Source: an uncultured Bacteroides sp. (GTDB lineage Bacteria > Bacteroidota > Bacteroidia > Bacteroidales > Bacteroidaceae). From it: a stretch of 64,000 bases of DNA. Where the stretch lies: the NCBI GenBank assembly GCA_902388495.1, contig CABMPP010000021.1, positions 5,412-69,411 on the forward strand, given 5' to 3'. Shown one piece after another: positions 33,529 through 44,154 of this stretch. Every line of letters begins with the position of its first letter. Within the stretch, counting starts at the first letter, position 1. The translations under genes were made by a program, and so were the position numbers. The notes beneath the pieces were generated by a model. That model did no database searches. It had not been told where the DNA came from and saw only the letters and a list, made by a program, of their open reading frames with translations.

Positions 33529-34845
33529 TTAGCAATACATGTTAACGATTGCCTCGTACAATTCTTGCTTGCCACTGGTTTGTTTCGGTTCGCCGTTGGC
33601 TTTTGCGTATGCCACAACGTCTTCCAGGGTCAGCTTGCCTTCTTCGAATTCTTTGCCCTTGCCGCTGTCGAAGGAAGCGTAGCGGTCGGCGAGCATCTTT
33701 TTGTAAGGAGATTCTTCCAACAACTTGGCTGCGCTTTCCAAAGCACGTGCCATAGCATCCATACCTGCAATGTGAGCGATGAAGATGTCTTCCAAGTCAG
33801 TAGAGTTACGACGGGTCTTGGCGTCGAAGTTGGTACCACCATTGCCCAAACCACCGTTACGGATGATTTGCATCATAGCCTGGGTCAGTTCGTAGTTGTC
33901 GATAGGGAATTGGTCGGTATCCCAGCCATTCTGATAGTCACCGCGATTGGCATCGATAGAACCCAGCATACCGTTGTCTACAGCTACAGCCAGTTCGTGT
34001 TCGAAGGTGTGGCCTGCGAGGGTAGCATGGTTTACTTCGATGTTTACCTTGAAGTCCTTGTCCAAGCCGTGAGCTTTCAGGAAGCCGATAACGGTTTCGG
34101 TATCTACGTCATATTGATGTTTGGTCGGTTCCATCGGTTTCGGTTCGATGAGGAATGTGCCTTTGAAGCCACGTGCACGGGCATAGTCGCGGGCGATGGT
34201 CAGCATCTGTGCCAGATGGTCTTTTTCACGCTTCTGGTCAGTGTTCAGCAAAGACATATAGCCTTCGCGGCCACCCCAGAATACGTAGTTCGTGCCACCC
34301 AGTTCGATGGTTGCATCGATAGCGTTCTTGATTTGAACGGCAGCGCGTGCCACTACGTCGAAATCGGGATTGGTTGCAGCACCGTTCATGTAGCGTGCAT
34401 GACCGAATACGTTGGCAGTACCCCACAACAGTTTGATACCGGTTTCAGCTTGTTTTTGTTTGGCGTATGCTACGATCGCTTTCAGGTTAGCTTCATATTC
34501 TTCGATGGTATCGGCTTCGTTGCAAAGGTCTACATCGTGGAAGCAGTAGTATTCGATACCCATCTTCTGCATGAATTCAAAGCCGGCATCCATCTTGTTC
34601 TTGGCTGCCTGCAGTGCATCGGCATCACCGTTCCAGGGGAATTGCTTGGTACCGCCACCAAACTGGTCGCCACCTTCTGCACAGAGTGTATGCCACCATG
34701 CCATGGCAAACTTCAACCAGTCCTTCATCTTCTTACCCATGATAACCTTCTCGGCATCGTAGTAACGATATGCCATCGGGTTCATACTCTCTTTACCTTC
34801 GAATTTAATCTTTCCTATTCCGGGAAAATACTCTTTTGTTGCCAT
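33529..34845 (-). CDS. xylA: Xylose isomerase
   Basis: A 438-residue metal-dependent TIM-barrel enzyme converting D-xylose to D-xylulose. Recognisable pieces are [19 protein letters not shown] (catalytic His region), [38 protein letters not shown] and [15 protein letters not shown] (metal-binding Glu and neighbours). [34 protein letters not shown] and [20 protein letters not shown] follow. It belongs to the long (class II) isomerases. The gene lies 42 bp downstream of xylB. Confidence 0.97.
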   Translation of the reverse strand: MATKEYFPGIGKIKFEGKESMNPMAYRYYDAEKVIMGKKMKDWLKFAMAWWHTLCAEGGDQFGGGTKQFPWNGDADALQAAKNKMDAGFEFMQKMGIEYYCFHDVDLCNEADTIEEYEANLKAIVAYAKQKQAETGIKLLWGTANVFGHARYMNGAATNPDFDVVARAAVQIKNAIDATIELGGTNYVFWGGREGYMSLLNTDQKREKDHLAQMLTIARDYARARGFKGTFLIEPKPMEPTKHQYDVDTETVIGFLKAHGLDKDFKVNIEVNHATLAGHTFEHELAVAVDNGMLGSIDANRGDYQNGWDTDQFPIDNYELTQAMMQIIRNGGLGNGGTNFDAKTRRNSTDLEDIFIAHIAGMDAMARALESAAKLLEESPYKKMLADRYASFDSGKGKEFEEGKLTLEDVVAYAKANGEPKQTSGKQELYEAIVNMYC

Positions 34846-34887
34846 AATCTTAATTTATTTTTAAAGGGTTAATTATTAATGTTTATC

Positions 34888-36378
34888 TTATTTCGCCATT
34901 GATTTCTCCAAACGATGCTTCCAGCGTGCATACGCATCGGCATATTCCTGACGCTTCGCCTGGTTAGGTTCAATGACATCCAGCTTTTCGAGTGTTGCAA
35001 ACGCTTCGTTGTTGTCTTTGTAGATACCTGCACCGATGCCGGCACCTTTGGCAGCGCCCACCGATCCGTCGGTGTCATACAGTTCGATGACTGCTCCGGT
35101 AACCCCTGCCAGCGTATCGCGGAAGATGGAACTGAGGAACATATTGGCATGTCCTGCATGGATTTTCTGTACGGGAATACCCATACCTTCCATAATGTCT
35201 ATACCATATTTGAACGAGAACACGATGCCCTCTTGCGCTGCACGGACAATGTGCTGCTTGCCGTGCAGGTTAAAGTTCAAGCCACGGATGGAGCAGTTGA
35301 TTTCTTTATTTTCGAGCATGCGCTCCGCACCGTTGCCGAAGGGCAGGATGCTGATGCCTGCACTGCCGATAGGAGCTTGCGATGCCAGTACATTCATTTC
35401 GTTGTAAGAGATGCCTTCGGGAGCGATGGTACGTTTCACCCATGAGTTAAGAATACCTGTACCGTTGATGCACAAGAGAACACCCAGGCGTGTCTGTTCG
35501 TCCGTATGATTGACGTGGGCAAATGTGTTGACACGCGATTTCGGATCGTAGTTCACTTCACCGTTCACACCGTAGACCACACCGGAAGTTCCTGCCGTAG
35601 AGGCAATTTCACCCGGATTGAATACATTCAGTGACAAGGCATTGTTCGGTTGGTCGCCGGCACGGTAAGTAATCGGGGTGTCTTCTTTCAGTCCCAGTTC
35701 TTTTGCAGCAGCAGCATTTACGCGGCCTTGCTCGGAGAAGGTCGGCTTGATATCGGCAATCAGGGAATGGTCGAAACCGTAGTAATCCATCAGGAAGTCG
35801 GCTACACGATTGTTCTTGAAGTCCCAGAACATGCCTTCGGAAAGACCGGAAACCGTTGTGCAGATATCACCGCTCAACTTCATGGCGATATAATCACCCG
35901 GAAGCATGATCTTATAGATTTTCTCAAAGATTGCCGGTTCGTTCTCCTTAATCCATGCCAGTTTGGAAGCGGTAAAGTTACCCGGAGAGTTCAGCAGGTG
36001 TGAAAGACAATGCTTCTCGCCCAGCGTTTCGAATGCTTTCTGTCCGTAAGGAACAGCACGCGAGTCGCACCAGATGATAGAAGGACGCAGTACATTCTGA
36101 TCCTTATCTACACATACCAGCCCGTGCATCTGATAAGAGATACCGATTGCCTTGATTTCGGCCGCGTTAGCACCCGACTCGGCCATGACAGCTTGTGTGG
36201 CCAGTTTCAAGTTCTCCCACCAGGTTTCGGGATTCTGTTCCGCCCACCCCGGTTTTACGGCGATGATAGCCGCTTCTGTCTTCGGAAAGAAAGCAGACGA
36301 TACGCACTTACCGCTTTCTGCGTTTACCAAACTCGCTTTGACGGACGAGCTTCCGATGTCATAACCTAATAGATACAT
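34888..36378 (-). CDS. xylB: Xylulokinase (FGGY family)
   Basis: A 496-residue sugar kinase phosphorylating D-xylulose with ATP. The N-terminal phosphate motif is YDIGSSSVKASLVNAESG. The catalytic-base region and substrate loop include YQMHGLVCVDKDQNVLRPSIIWCDSRAVPYGQKAFE. The second domain shows TAGTSGVVYGVNG and the FGGY hinge-like INCSIRGLNFNLHGKQHIVRAAQEGIVFSF. Length is normal. It starts 48 bp after the regulator gene and is followed by xylA, so regulator, kinase, isomerase and transporter read in one direction. Confidence 0.95.
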   Translation of the reverse strand: MYLLGYDIGSSSVKASLVNAESGKCVSSAFFPKTEAAIIAVKPGWAEQNPETWWENLKLATQAVMAESGANAAEIKAIGISYQMHGLVCVDKDQNVLRPSIIWCDSRAVPYGQKAFETLGEKHCLSHLLNSPGNFTASKLAWIKENEPAIFEKIYKIMLPGDYIAMKLSGDICTTVSGLSEGMFWDFKNNRVADFLMDYYGFDHSLIADIKPTFSEQGRVNAAAAKELGLKEDTPITYRAGDQPNNALSLNVFNPGEIASTAGTSGVVYGVNGEVNYDPKSRVNTFAHVNHTDEQTRLGVLLCINGTGILNSWVKRTIAPEGISYNEMNVLASQAPIGSAGISILPFGNGAERMLENKEINCSIRGLNFNLHGKQHIVRAAQEGIVFSFKYGIDIMEGMGIPVQKIHAGHANMFLSSIFRDTLAGVTGAVIELYDTDGSVGAAKGAGIGAGIYKDNNEAFATLEKLDVIEPNQAKRQEYADAYARWKHRLEKSMAK

Positions 36379-36426
36379 GGTTCAATTTATGATTTTTGAT
36401 TTATGATTTATTTTATTCTAATCTTC

Positions 36427-37158
36427 TCAGCGTCTCACCTTATTATATATCTTCTTGTCGAAGCGATAATAGCGTGCTGCCCGGTGGGCTACGCCCTGCT
36501 GCTTTTCTTCCAGTGGAACGACGTACTCCATAAGGGCTATTTTCTTATGGAAGTTGCGCACATCGTACTGCTTTCCGTACACCAGTTCGTACAATGTACG
36601 CAATTGTGCAGCGGTGAACTTGCGCGGCAGCAAATCGAATAAGGACGAAGGATTGAACTCTACGTACTGACGGACGTAAGTCATAGCCTCCTTTATTATC
36701 AGGTTGTGGTCGAATGCCAACGTCTTGATGTCCGGCATAGCCACCCAGCTGGCCTGATAATCGTCCAGGTCGCGGTTTAACGCCCGGTCTATCTTTACCA
36801 ATGAAAGATAGGCTATGGTGACAATACGTTCTACCTTGGACTGCATGGCACGCTCCAACCAATGAACGTCTTTGGGGTCCTTCGTACGGTTCTTGGAACC
36901 GAATGCCTTGAATTGCATCAGATTCACATTCTTCAATCCCGTCAATTCATTCAGCACCCTTTTGGCTGCTTCGTCCAGGTCCTCGTCCATATAAATCAAA
37001 CTTCCGGGAAGTTTCATATCATGGAAGATTTCTCCTTTCTCCTCGCCCGCACGTCTGATCAACAGAACCTTCAGTTGTTCTCCATCAAAGCCAATCACAA
37101 CACAGTCTACAGAGATGTGATTGTTTGCCAACGGCATTGTTTGTTCCATGTTTTGCAT
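36427..37158 (-). CDS. NrtR-type (NUDIX plus winged helix) regulator of the xylose genes
   Basis: A 243-residue regulator. The N-terminal NUDIX domain (SVDCVVIGFDGEQLKVLLIRR) binds a ligand, and the C-terminal winged helix (SLFDLLPRKFTAAQLRTLYELVYGKQYDVRNFHKKI) binds DNA. The NUDIX box reads GSLIYMDEDLDEAAKRVLNELTGL: it lacks the REUxEE catalytic pattern, so it should sense a sugar or nucleotide rather than hydrolyse one. A start at 37209 would lie upstream of the promoter core (37180-37187), so the ATG at 37158 is chosen. Genes of this type control sugar operons in Bacteroides. It is the first gene before xylB. Confidence 0.85.
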   Translation of the reverse strand: MQNMEQTMPLANNHISVDCVVIGFDGEQLKVLLIRRAGEEKGEIFHDMKLPGSLIYMDEDLDEAAKRVLNELTGLKNVNLMQFKAFGSKNRTKDPKDVHWLERAMQSKVERIVTIAYLSLVKIDRALNRDLDDYQASWVAMPDIKTLAFDHNLIIKEAMTYVRQYVEFNPSSLFDLLPRKFTAAQLRTLYELVYGKQYDVRNFHKKIALMEYVVPLEEKQQGVAHRAARYYRFDKKIYNKVRR

Positions 37159-37179
37159 AATATACTTGTTTAAGCGCTG

Positions 37180-37210
37180 CAAATATAAAGAGGTTTTTCT
37201 AATATGCAAT
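37180..37210 (-). promoter_or_regulatory. Promoter of the xylose regulator gene
   Basis: On the minus strand a TATATTTG core (37180-37187) follows an ATTG -33-like box (37207-37210) with a 19-bp spacer. The predicted transcript starts near 37173, which places translation start at 37158. Confidence 0.65.
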
Positions 37211-37508
37211 ATAGAAAAAGAATATTTTTACTATGTTATAAAGCATTATTTTTCAAACAAATACATATCATACATTGTACAATATCACTTTTGTATGTTA
37301 TCGTATAAAATACAATATGTAATTTAATGATGGGAAAGAAAGTAGTAATTGTATCAGATACGATAACTATAAAGTGCCTAATTTTTAAGGAATTCAGTTT
37401 GCAGTGGTCCGTAATGCGAACCCGGTTCATATTGTATTCCTGATATGCATGAGAAGAGCCTATTGCACAAAAAACGTGCATTTGTGCGGTGAATATCAGA
37501 AAAACCTC

Positions 37509-37516
37509 TACCTTTG
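37509..37516 (+). promoter_or_regulatory. Promoter core for fabD
   Basis: TACCTTTG matches the -7 consensus, 36 bp before the start codon. A TTTG at 37481-37484 is 24 bp upstream, slightly too far for an ideal -33 box. Confidence 0.6.
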
Positions 37517-37552
37517 CACCACTTTTTATTTAAACACTAAAAACAAATAAAG

Positions 37553-38443
37553 ATGAAAGCATTTGTATTTCCGGGTCAAGGTGCCCAATTCGTAGGAATG
37601 GGAAAAGACTTGTACGAAAGTTCGGCTTTAGCCAAAGAGCTTTTTGAGAAGGCAAATGATATCCTTGGATATCGCATTACAGATATTATGTTCAACGGTA
37701 CGGACGAAGACCTGCGCCAGACTAAGGTTACCCAGCCTGCCGTATTCCTTCACTCCGTTATCTCTGCGCTGTGCATGGGTGATGACTTCAAACCTGAAAT
37801 GACTGCCGGTCACTCATTGGGCGAATTCTCTGCATTGGTTGCTGCCGGTGCACTGAGCTTTGAAGATGGCTTGAAGTTGGTTTATGCCCGTGCCATGGCT
37901 ATGCAGAAGGCTTGCGAAGCACAACCCTCTACAATGGCTGCTATCATCGCCCTGCCGGATGAAAAAGTAGAAGAAATCTGTGCACAAGTAAGTGCAGAAG
38001 GCGATGTTTGTGTAGCTGCCAACTATAACTGCCCGGGACAAATCGTTATTTCCGGTTCTATCGAAGGCATCAACAAGGCTTGCGAACTGATGAAAGCTGC
38101 CGGAGCCAAACGTGCTTTGCCTCTGAAAGTAGGCGGTGCATTCCACTCTCCGCTGATGAATCCTGCCAAGGTAGAACTCGAAGCAGCTATCAATGCTACG
38201 GAAATCCACACGCCGAAGTGTCCTGTTTATCAGAATGTGGACGCTCTTCCCCATACCGATCCTGCAGAAATCAAGAAGAACCTCGTTGCCCAGCTGACGG
38301 CTTCAGTACGCTGGACTCAGACTGTAAAGAACATGGTTGCCGATGGTGCTACCGACTTTACCGAATGTGGTCCCGGTGCAGTGCTGCAAGGCTTGGTAAA
38401 GAAGATTGCACCGGCAGAAGTATCTGCTCACGGCATTGCATAA
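37553..38443 (+). CDS. fabD: Malonyl-CoA:ACP transacylase
   Basis: A 296-residue enzyme that loads malonate from CoA onto acyl carrier protein for fatty-acid synthesis. The N-terminus FVFPGQGAQFVGMGKDL, the nucleophile Ser88 in GHSLGEFSALVAAGAL, Gln in VTQPAVFLHS and the catalytic His in GGAFHSPLMNPA are all present. Length is typical. It is transcribed alone: a strong terminator follows, before the thiamine promoter. Confidence 0.97.
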   Translation: MKAFVFPGQGAQFVGMGKDLYESSALAKELFEKANDILGYRITDIMFNGTDEDLRQTKVTQPAVFLHSVISALCMGDDFKPEMTAGHSLGEFSALVAAGALSFEDGLKLVYARAMAMQKACEAQPSTMAAIIALPDEKVEEICAQVSAEGDVCVAANYNCPGQIVISGSIEGINKACELMKAAGAKRALPLKVGGAFHSPLMNPAKVELEAAINATEIHTPKCPVYQNVDALPHTDPAEIKKNLVAQLTASVRWTQTVKNMVADGATDFTECGPGAVLQGLVKKIAPAEVSAHGIA

Positions 38444-38467
38444 TCTTTGACTAAAGATAATCACCTG

Positions 38468-38523
38468 AAAGGTTGTATCAAAATGATAGCGAAAGCATTA
38501 TTTTGATATAACCTTTTTCTTTA
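38468..38523 (+). terminator. Terminator of fabD
   Basis: AAAGGTTGTATCAAAAT pairs with ATTTTGATATAACCTTT (one mismatch) around a short loop and runs into a T-rich tail. Confidence 0.8.
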
Positions 38524-38555
38524 ATTTATCTGCGTATAAAATAAAAACACACTCT

Positions 38556-38589
38556 TTTGTTTGTTATTTCTTATTTTCCCTTACCTTTG
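38556..38589 (+). promoter_or_regulatory. Promoter of the thiamine operon
   Basis: A TTTG box (38556-38559, or 38560-38563) precedes TACCTTTG (38582-38589) by 22 or 18 bp. The transcript would begin just ahead of the riboswitch. Confidence 0.7.
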
Positions 38590-38591
38590 TC

Positions 38592-38675
38592 ACCGTAAAG
38601 ACAAAGGGGTGCCCTCTACGGGCTGAGATCATACCCTCGAACCTGATGCAGTTAGTACTGCCGTAGGAATTGGAT
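38592..38675 (+). ncRNA. TPP (thi-box) riboswitch
   Basis: The conserved strings appear in order: GGGGTGCC, GGCTGAGATCATACCC, GAACCTGATGCAGTTAGTACTG and CGTAGGAA, with a closing AAAGACAAAG-type stem. It lies directly downstream of the promoter and 80 bp before thiS. Thiamine pyrophosphate binding should shut the whole biosynthetic operon. I saw no clear terminator stem between the aptamer and thiS, so blocking of translation is a possibility. Confidence 0.95.
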
Positions 38676-38754
38676 ATTGTTTTCTTCACTAAGTTTGCCG
38701 CATCGGCGCTTCTTTGTATTTACTTCTCATTGTTTTATCTTAAAAAACAGAAAG

Positions 38755-38952
38755 ATGAAAGTATCAGTCAACAACAAAGAAGTGGAAACCTACTCTACCA
38801 CCCTTTTACAACTTGCAGAAGAATTGTCCCTGCCACTCGTGGGCGTTGCCATCGCTGTAAACAACAGTATGGTTCCGCGTGCAAAGTGGGGCGATTATGC
38901 CCTGACTTCGGGAATGTCCATTGTTATTATTAAAGCGGCATGCGGAGGATAA
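38755..38952 (+). CDS. thiS: Thiamine sulfur-carrier protein ThiS
   Basis: A 65-residue ubiquitin-fold protein that carries sulfur as a thiocarboxylate for thiazole formation. It starts MKVSVNNKEVETYSTTLLQL, contains VAIAVNNSMVPRAKW and ends in the required Gly-Gly (IIIKAACGG-type tail). A longer frame from 38677 adds a Phe/Ser-rich stretch next to the riboswitch and is not credible; the ATG at 38755 is preceded by an A/G-rich stretch. It is the first gene of the operon, 3 bp before thiE. Confidence 0.93.
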   Translation: MKVSVNNKEVETYSTTLLQLAEELSLPLVGVAIAVNNSMVPRAKWGDYALTSGMSIVIIKAACGG

Positions 38953-38955
38953 AGC

Positions 38956-39576
38956 ATGGCACAGGTTCAGTTTATCACCCATTATACGGATAAGTATTCG
39001 TATCTGGATTCTGTAGTCATAGCCCTCGAAGGAGGATGCCGGTGGATTCAGTTGCGAATGAAAGATGCATCCATAGAGGAAATAGAATCCATGGCACTGA
39101 ATGTATACACCCTTTGCCGCGCATACAAGGCTACCTTTATCATCGATGACCACGTGGAGCTTGTACGGCGGGTGCATGCCGACGGGGTACATCTGGGAAA
39201 GACAGATATGCCCGTGGCCGATGCACGCCGCCTGCTTGGCAAGAAGTATCTGATAGGCGGCACAGCCAATACCTTCGAAGATGTGCGGATGCACTACGAG
39301 GCAGGTGCCGATTACATAGGATGCGGCCCTTTCCGCTACACCACTACAAAGAAGAATCTCAGCCCGATTTTGGGACTGGAAGGATACGAACGTATCGTCC
39401 GGCAGATGCAGGAAGCGGATATACACCTTCCGATAGTGGCTATTGGCGGAATCACGGTAGAAGACATTCCGAAGATTATTCAGACCGGCGTAAGTGGCAT
39501 AGCTCTCTCCGGCACAGTACTGCGGGCAGATAATCCGGTGAGTGAGATGCGAAGAGTTATAAATCAAATGAAATAA
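38956..39576 (+). CDS. thiE: Thiamine-phosphate synthase
   Basis: A 206-residue TIM-barrel enzyme joining HMP-pyrophosphate and thiazole phosphate. It contains GGCRWIQLRMKDASIEE (substrate Arg and Lys loop), ATFIIDDHVELVRRVHADGVHLGKTDMP, ADYIGCGPFRYTTTKKN and the C-terminal phosphate site LPIVAIGGITVEDIP then TGVSGIALSGTVL. All conserved segments are present, so this is the likely catalytic copy. The operon also holds a more divergent relative (44155-44748). Confidence 0.93.
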   Translation: MAQVQFITHYTDKYSYLDSVVIALEGGCRWIQLRMKDASIEEIESMALNVYTLCRAYKATFIIDDHVELVRRVHADGVHLGKTDMPVADARRLLGKKYLIGGTANTFEDVRMHYEAGADYIGCGPFRYTTTKKNLSPILGLEGYERIVRQMQEADIHLPIVAIGGITVEDIPKIIQTGVSGIALSGTVLRADNPVSEMRRVINQMK

Positions 39577-39585
39577 TAATATACA

Positions 39586-40362
39586 ATGGAAAAATTAGTC
39601 ATTGCGGGACGTGAGTTCAACTCCCGCTTGTTCCTGGGAACGGGAAAGTTCAATTCTAATGAAGCGATGGAGCAGTCCATCCTGGCCTCCGGAACGGAGA
39701 TGGTGACGGTAGCGATGAAGCGCATCGAACTGGATAATAAAGAAGACGATATGTTGGTGCATATCCGCCATCCGCACATCCAGCTCTTGCCGAATACTTC
39801 GGGCGTGCGCAATGCCGAAGAAGCTGTCTTTGCCGCACAAATGGCACGCGAGGCTTTCGGCACAAACTGGCTGAAGCTGGAAATACATCCCGATCCCCGT
39901 TACTTGTTGCCGGATTCCGTTGAGACATTGAAGGCCACGGAAGAGCTTGTAAAACTGGGCTTTGTCGTACTTCCCTACTGTCAAGCCGATCCTACGCTGT
40001 GCAAACGCCTCGAAGAAGCCGGTGCAGCTACCGTCATGCCGTTGGGTGCACCTATCGGTACGAACAAGGGATTGCAAACCCGCGATTTCCTGCGGATTAT
40101 CATCGAACAAGCCAATATCCCCGTTGTGGTAGATGCCGGCATCGGTGCCCCGAGCCATGCAGCGGAAGCGATGGAGATGGGAGCTTCGGCATGCTTGGTG
40201 AATACGGCAATAGCCGTAGCCGGCGATCCCGTAGCCATGGCTGTTGCCTTCAGGCAAGCGGTAGAAGCAGGACGCATGGCATACGAAGCTGGTTTGGGTA
40301 TGCAGGCAGATAGTTTTGTGGCAGAAGCAAGTTCTCCGCTGACGGCGTTTCTCAATGAATAG
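39586..40362 (+). CDS. thiG: Thiazole synthase
   Basis: A 258-residue enzyme that builds the thiazole ring from deoxyxylulose phosphate, dehydroglycine and ThiS-bound sulfur. The Schiff-base lysine is Lys97 in [19 protein letters not shown]. Phosphate-binding elements follow: [35 protein letters not shown] and [17 protein letters not shown]. Length is normal. It is 9 bp after thiE and separated from thiC by a repeat-containing gap. Confidence 0.97.
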   Translation: MEKLVIAGREFNSRLFLGTGKFNSNEAMEQSILASGTEMVTVAMKRIELDNKEDDMLVHIRHPHIQLLPNTSGVRNAEEAVFAAQMAREAFGTNWLKLEIHPDPRYLLPDSVETLKATEELVKLGFVVLPYCQADPTLCKRLEEAGAATVMPLGAPIGTNKGLQTRDFLRIIIEQANIPVVVDAGIGAPSHAAEAMEMGASACLVNTAIAVAGDPVAMAVAFRQAVEAGRMAYEAGLGMQADSFVAEASSPLTAFLNE

Positions 40363-40384
40363 AGGAGCGCTATAGGCTGTTTTG

Positions 40385-40451
40385 AATGATTTCAGAAATC
40401 ATTGCTCTAATGACTTCTGAAATGATTGCTGCAATGATTTCTGAAATCATT
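40385..40451. repeat. 24-bp-period palindromic array between thiG and thiC
   Basis: Three 19-bp palindromic units start at 40385, 40409 and 40433, exactly 24 bp apart: AATGATTTCAGAAATCATT, AATGACTTCTGAAATGATT and AATGATTTCTGAAATCATT. The first and third are near-perfect palindromes and exact reverse complements of each other. It sits in the 182-bp gap inside the thiamine operon and could fold in the mRNA or as a cruciform. Confidence 0.8.
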
Positions 40452-40541
40452 CGAATAATGAGATAAAAGGAAAAACAGAAATGAAATTGCACTAAACTCT
40501 CCGTTACCTATTAACAATCAGAATTTAGAATAAAGAACTGA

Positions 40542-42236
<1,695 letters not shown>

Positions 42237-42277
42237 TGAAAACTCAACTTTTCATTATCAACTATAAACTAAACAAC

Positions 42278-43417
42278 ATGTTTTCAGACGAATTAGAACA
42301 AATATCCTGGGAGGAAACCACGGAGCGCATCCATGCTAAGACCGATGCCGACGTGCGCCGTGCCCTCTCCCGCGAGCGTTGTGATGTAGAAGACTTCATG
42401 GCGCTCATCTCCCCTGCCGCCATCCCCTACTTGGAGACGATGGCGCGCTTGAGCAAGAAGTACACCGAGGAACGCTTCGGTAAGACTATCTCTATGTTTG
42501 TACCTCTGTACATCACGAACTCTTGCACCAACTCCTGCGTGTATTGCGGTTTCCACATCAGCAACCCCATGCCGCGTACCATCCTGACGGAAGAAGAAAT
42601 TGTAAATGAATACAAAGCCATCAAGCGCCTGGCCCCCTTCGAAAACCTGCTGCTGGTGACGGGAGAGAATCCTGCCAAAGCCGGTGTTCCTTACATTGCC
42701 CGTGCACTGGACTTGGCAAAGCCTTATTTCAGCAATCTGAAGATCGAGGTAATGCCCCTGAAAGCCGAAGAGTATGCCGAACTGAAAGAGCATGGCATGA
42801 ACGGTGTCATCTGTTTTCAGGAAACCTACCACAAGGCGAATTACAATATTTATCACCCCCGCGGCATGAAGTCCAGGTTCGAGTGGCGTGTCAACGGTTT
42901 CGACCGCATGGGACAGGCCGGTGTGCATTCCATCGGCATGGGTGTACTCATCGGTCTGGAAAAAGAATGGCGGACGGACATTACGATGATGGCTCACCAC
43001 CTGCGCTACCTGCAGAAGCATTATTGGAAGACAAAGTACAGCGTCAACTTCCCGCGTATGCGCCCATCGGAGAATGGTGGCTTCCAGCCCAACGTCATCA
43101 TGAACGACCGCGAACTGGCACAAGTCACTTTCGCCATGCGCATCTTCGACCACGATGTGGATATCTCCTACTCCACCCGCGAACCTGCCTCCATACGCGA
43201 CCACATGGCTACGCTCGGCGTAACCACTATGAGCGCCGAAAGCAAAACGGAACCGGGCGGGTATTACAGTTATCCACAGACGCTGGAACAGTTTCATGTA
43301 AGTGATGAGCGCAAGGCGGTGGAAGTAAATGCTGCGTTGAAGCGCTTGGGACGCGAGCCGGTGTGGAAAGATTGGGATGCAAGTTTTGATTTAAAGCATT
43401 ATGCAGGAAGACAATGA
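42278..43417 (+). CDS. thiH: 2-iminoacetate synthase (radical SAM tyrosine lyase)
   Basis: A 379-residue enzyme cleaving tyrosine to dehydroglycine and p-cresol for thiazole synthesis. The CxxxCxxC cluster motif is in ITNSCTNSCVYCGFHISNP. Conserved regions include EEIVNEYKAIKRLAPFENLLLVTGE, EVMPLKAEEYAELKEHG, GVICFQETYHKANY and SYSTREPASIRDHM. A longer start at 42236 would encode residues of A/T-rich spacer (MKTQLFIINYKLNN), so the ATG at 42278 is chosen. Its presence, with no thiO seen, implies an oxygen-independent route, as expected for an anaerobe. It overlaps the next gene by 4 bp. Confidence 0.95.
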   Translation: MFSDELEQISWEETTERIHAKTDADVRRALSRERCDVEDFMALISPAAIPYLETMARLSKKYTEERFGKTISMFVPLYITNSCTNSCVYCGFHISNPMPRTILTEEEIVNEYKAIKRLAPFENLLLVTGENPAKAGVPYIARALDLAKPYFSNLKIEVMPLKAEEYAELKEHGMNGVICFQETYHKANYNIYHPRGMKSRFEWRVNGFDRMGQAGVHSIGMGVLIGLEKEWRTDITMMAHHLRYLQKHYWKTKYSVNFPRMRPSENGGFQPNVIMNDRELAQVTFAMRIFDHDVDISYSTREPASIRDHMATLGVTTMSAESKTEPGGYYSYPQTLEQFHVSDERKAVEVNAALKRLGREPVWKDWDASFDLKHYAGRQ

Positions 43418-44109
43418 ACAGATACAATCGTCAACTCTCCCTTCCCGAAATAGGAGAAGAAGGACAACAGAAACTGCACGATGCCAAAGTGCTGATAGTG
43501 GGTGTAGGAGGACTCAGTTCTCCTATCGCCCTCTACCTGGCCGGTGCCGGTATAGGCACGTTGGGACTTGTAGATGATGATACCGTCAGCATCAGCAATC
43601 TGCAACGCCAAGTACTATACACCGAGGTAGAAGTTGGGCAACCCAAAGTGCACTGTGCTGCCCGGCGACTGCGAGCGCTGAACAGCGAGATTAACGTGCA
43701 AGCCTATCCTTTCCGTCTCAATAGCGAAAACATTTCCGACGTAATAAAGGAGTATGATATCATTGTAGACGGCTGCGATAACTTCGCCACCCGCTACCTA
43801 CTCAGCGACACGTGCAGTGCACTTAGCAAACCTTATGTCTACGGTGCTATCCAAGGCTTCGAGGGCCAAGTCTCCGTCTTCGGTTGCGGTGAACGCCCCA
43901 AGACCTATCGTGATCTTTATCCCGACGAGGCAGAAACACTCCGCATGCCCCCTCCCGACAAATCAGTGATCGGGGTCACCCCTGCTATCGTAGGCAGCGT
44001 GGAAGCAAACGAAACCCTGAAACTGGTCTGTGGCTACGGCGAACCATTAACAGGGAAACTCTGGACGATTGATTTAAGGACGATGCAATCGTATATCCTT
44101 TCTTTCTAA
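43414..44109 (+). CDS. thiF: ThiF/HesA-family ThiS adenylyltransferase, no zinc cysteines
   Basis: A 231-residue E1-like enzyme expected to adenylate the ThiS C-terminus. It contains NRYNRQLSLPEIGEEGQQKL, the nucleotide-binding loop VLIVGVGGLSSPIALYLAGAGIG, LVDDDTVSISNLQRQVLY and VDGCDNFATRYLLSD. The two CxxC zinc pairs found in E. coli ThiF are missing: the first position reads CGERPKTYRDLYPDE and there is no second pair near the end. It is coupled to thiH by an ATGA overlap. MoeB could look similar, but the operon makes ThiF the better name. Confidence 0.88.
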   Translation: MNRYNRQLSLPEIGEEGQQKLHDAKVLIVGVGGLSSPIALYLAGAGIGTLGLVDDDTVSISNLQRQVLYTEVEVGQPKVHCAARRLRALNSEINVQAYPFRLNSENISDVIKEYDIIVDGCDNFATRYLLSDTCSALSKPYVYGAIQGFEGQVSVFGCGERPKTYRDLYPDEAETLRMPPPDKSVIGVTPAIVGSVEANETLKLVCGYGEPLTGKLWTIDLRTMQSYILSF

Positions 44110-44154
44110 ATAATATTATTCTACCGAATGAATTCATCTTATCACAAATAGATT

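Larger units (their letters stand above)
37159..37552. other. 394-bp divergent intergenic region (xylose regulator / fabD)
   Basis: The stretch is very A/T-rich. It holds the minus-strand promoter core of the xylose regulator (37180-37187), a perfect palindrome ATTGTACAAT (37274-37283) that could be an operator, and the fabD core (37509-37516). I see no credible gene in it; the 81-codon minus-strand frame (37236-37481) has no homologous features I recognise. Confidence 0.6.

Noticed and set aside
33526..34872. 448-codon frame antisense to xylA
   Set aside because: Full-length shadow of a highly biased gene; the sense strand has all xylose isomerase motifs.
38677..38754. Longer start for ThiS
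   Set aside because: The extension overlaps the end of the TPP riboswitch and has no ThiS-like sequence.
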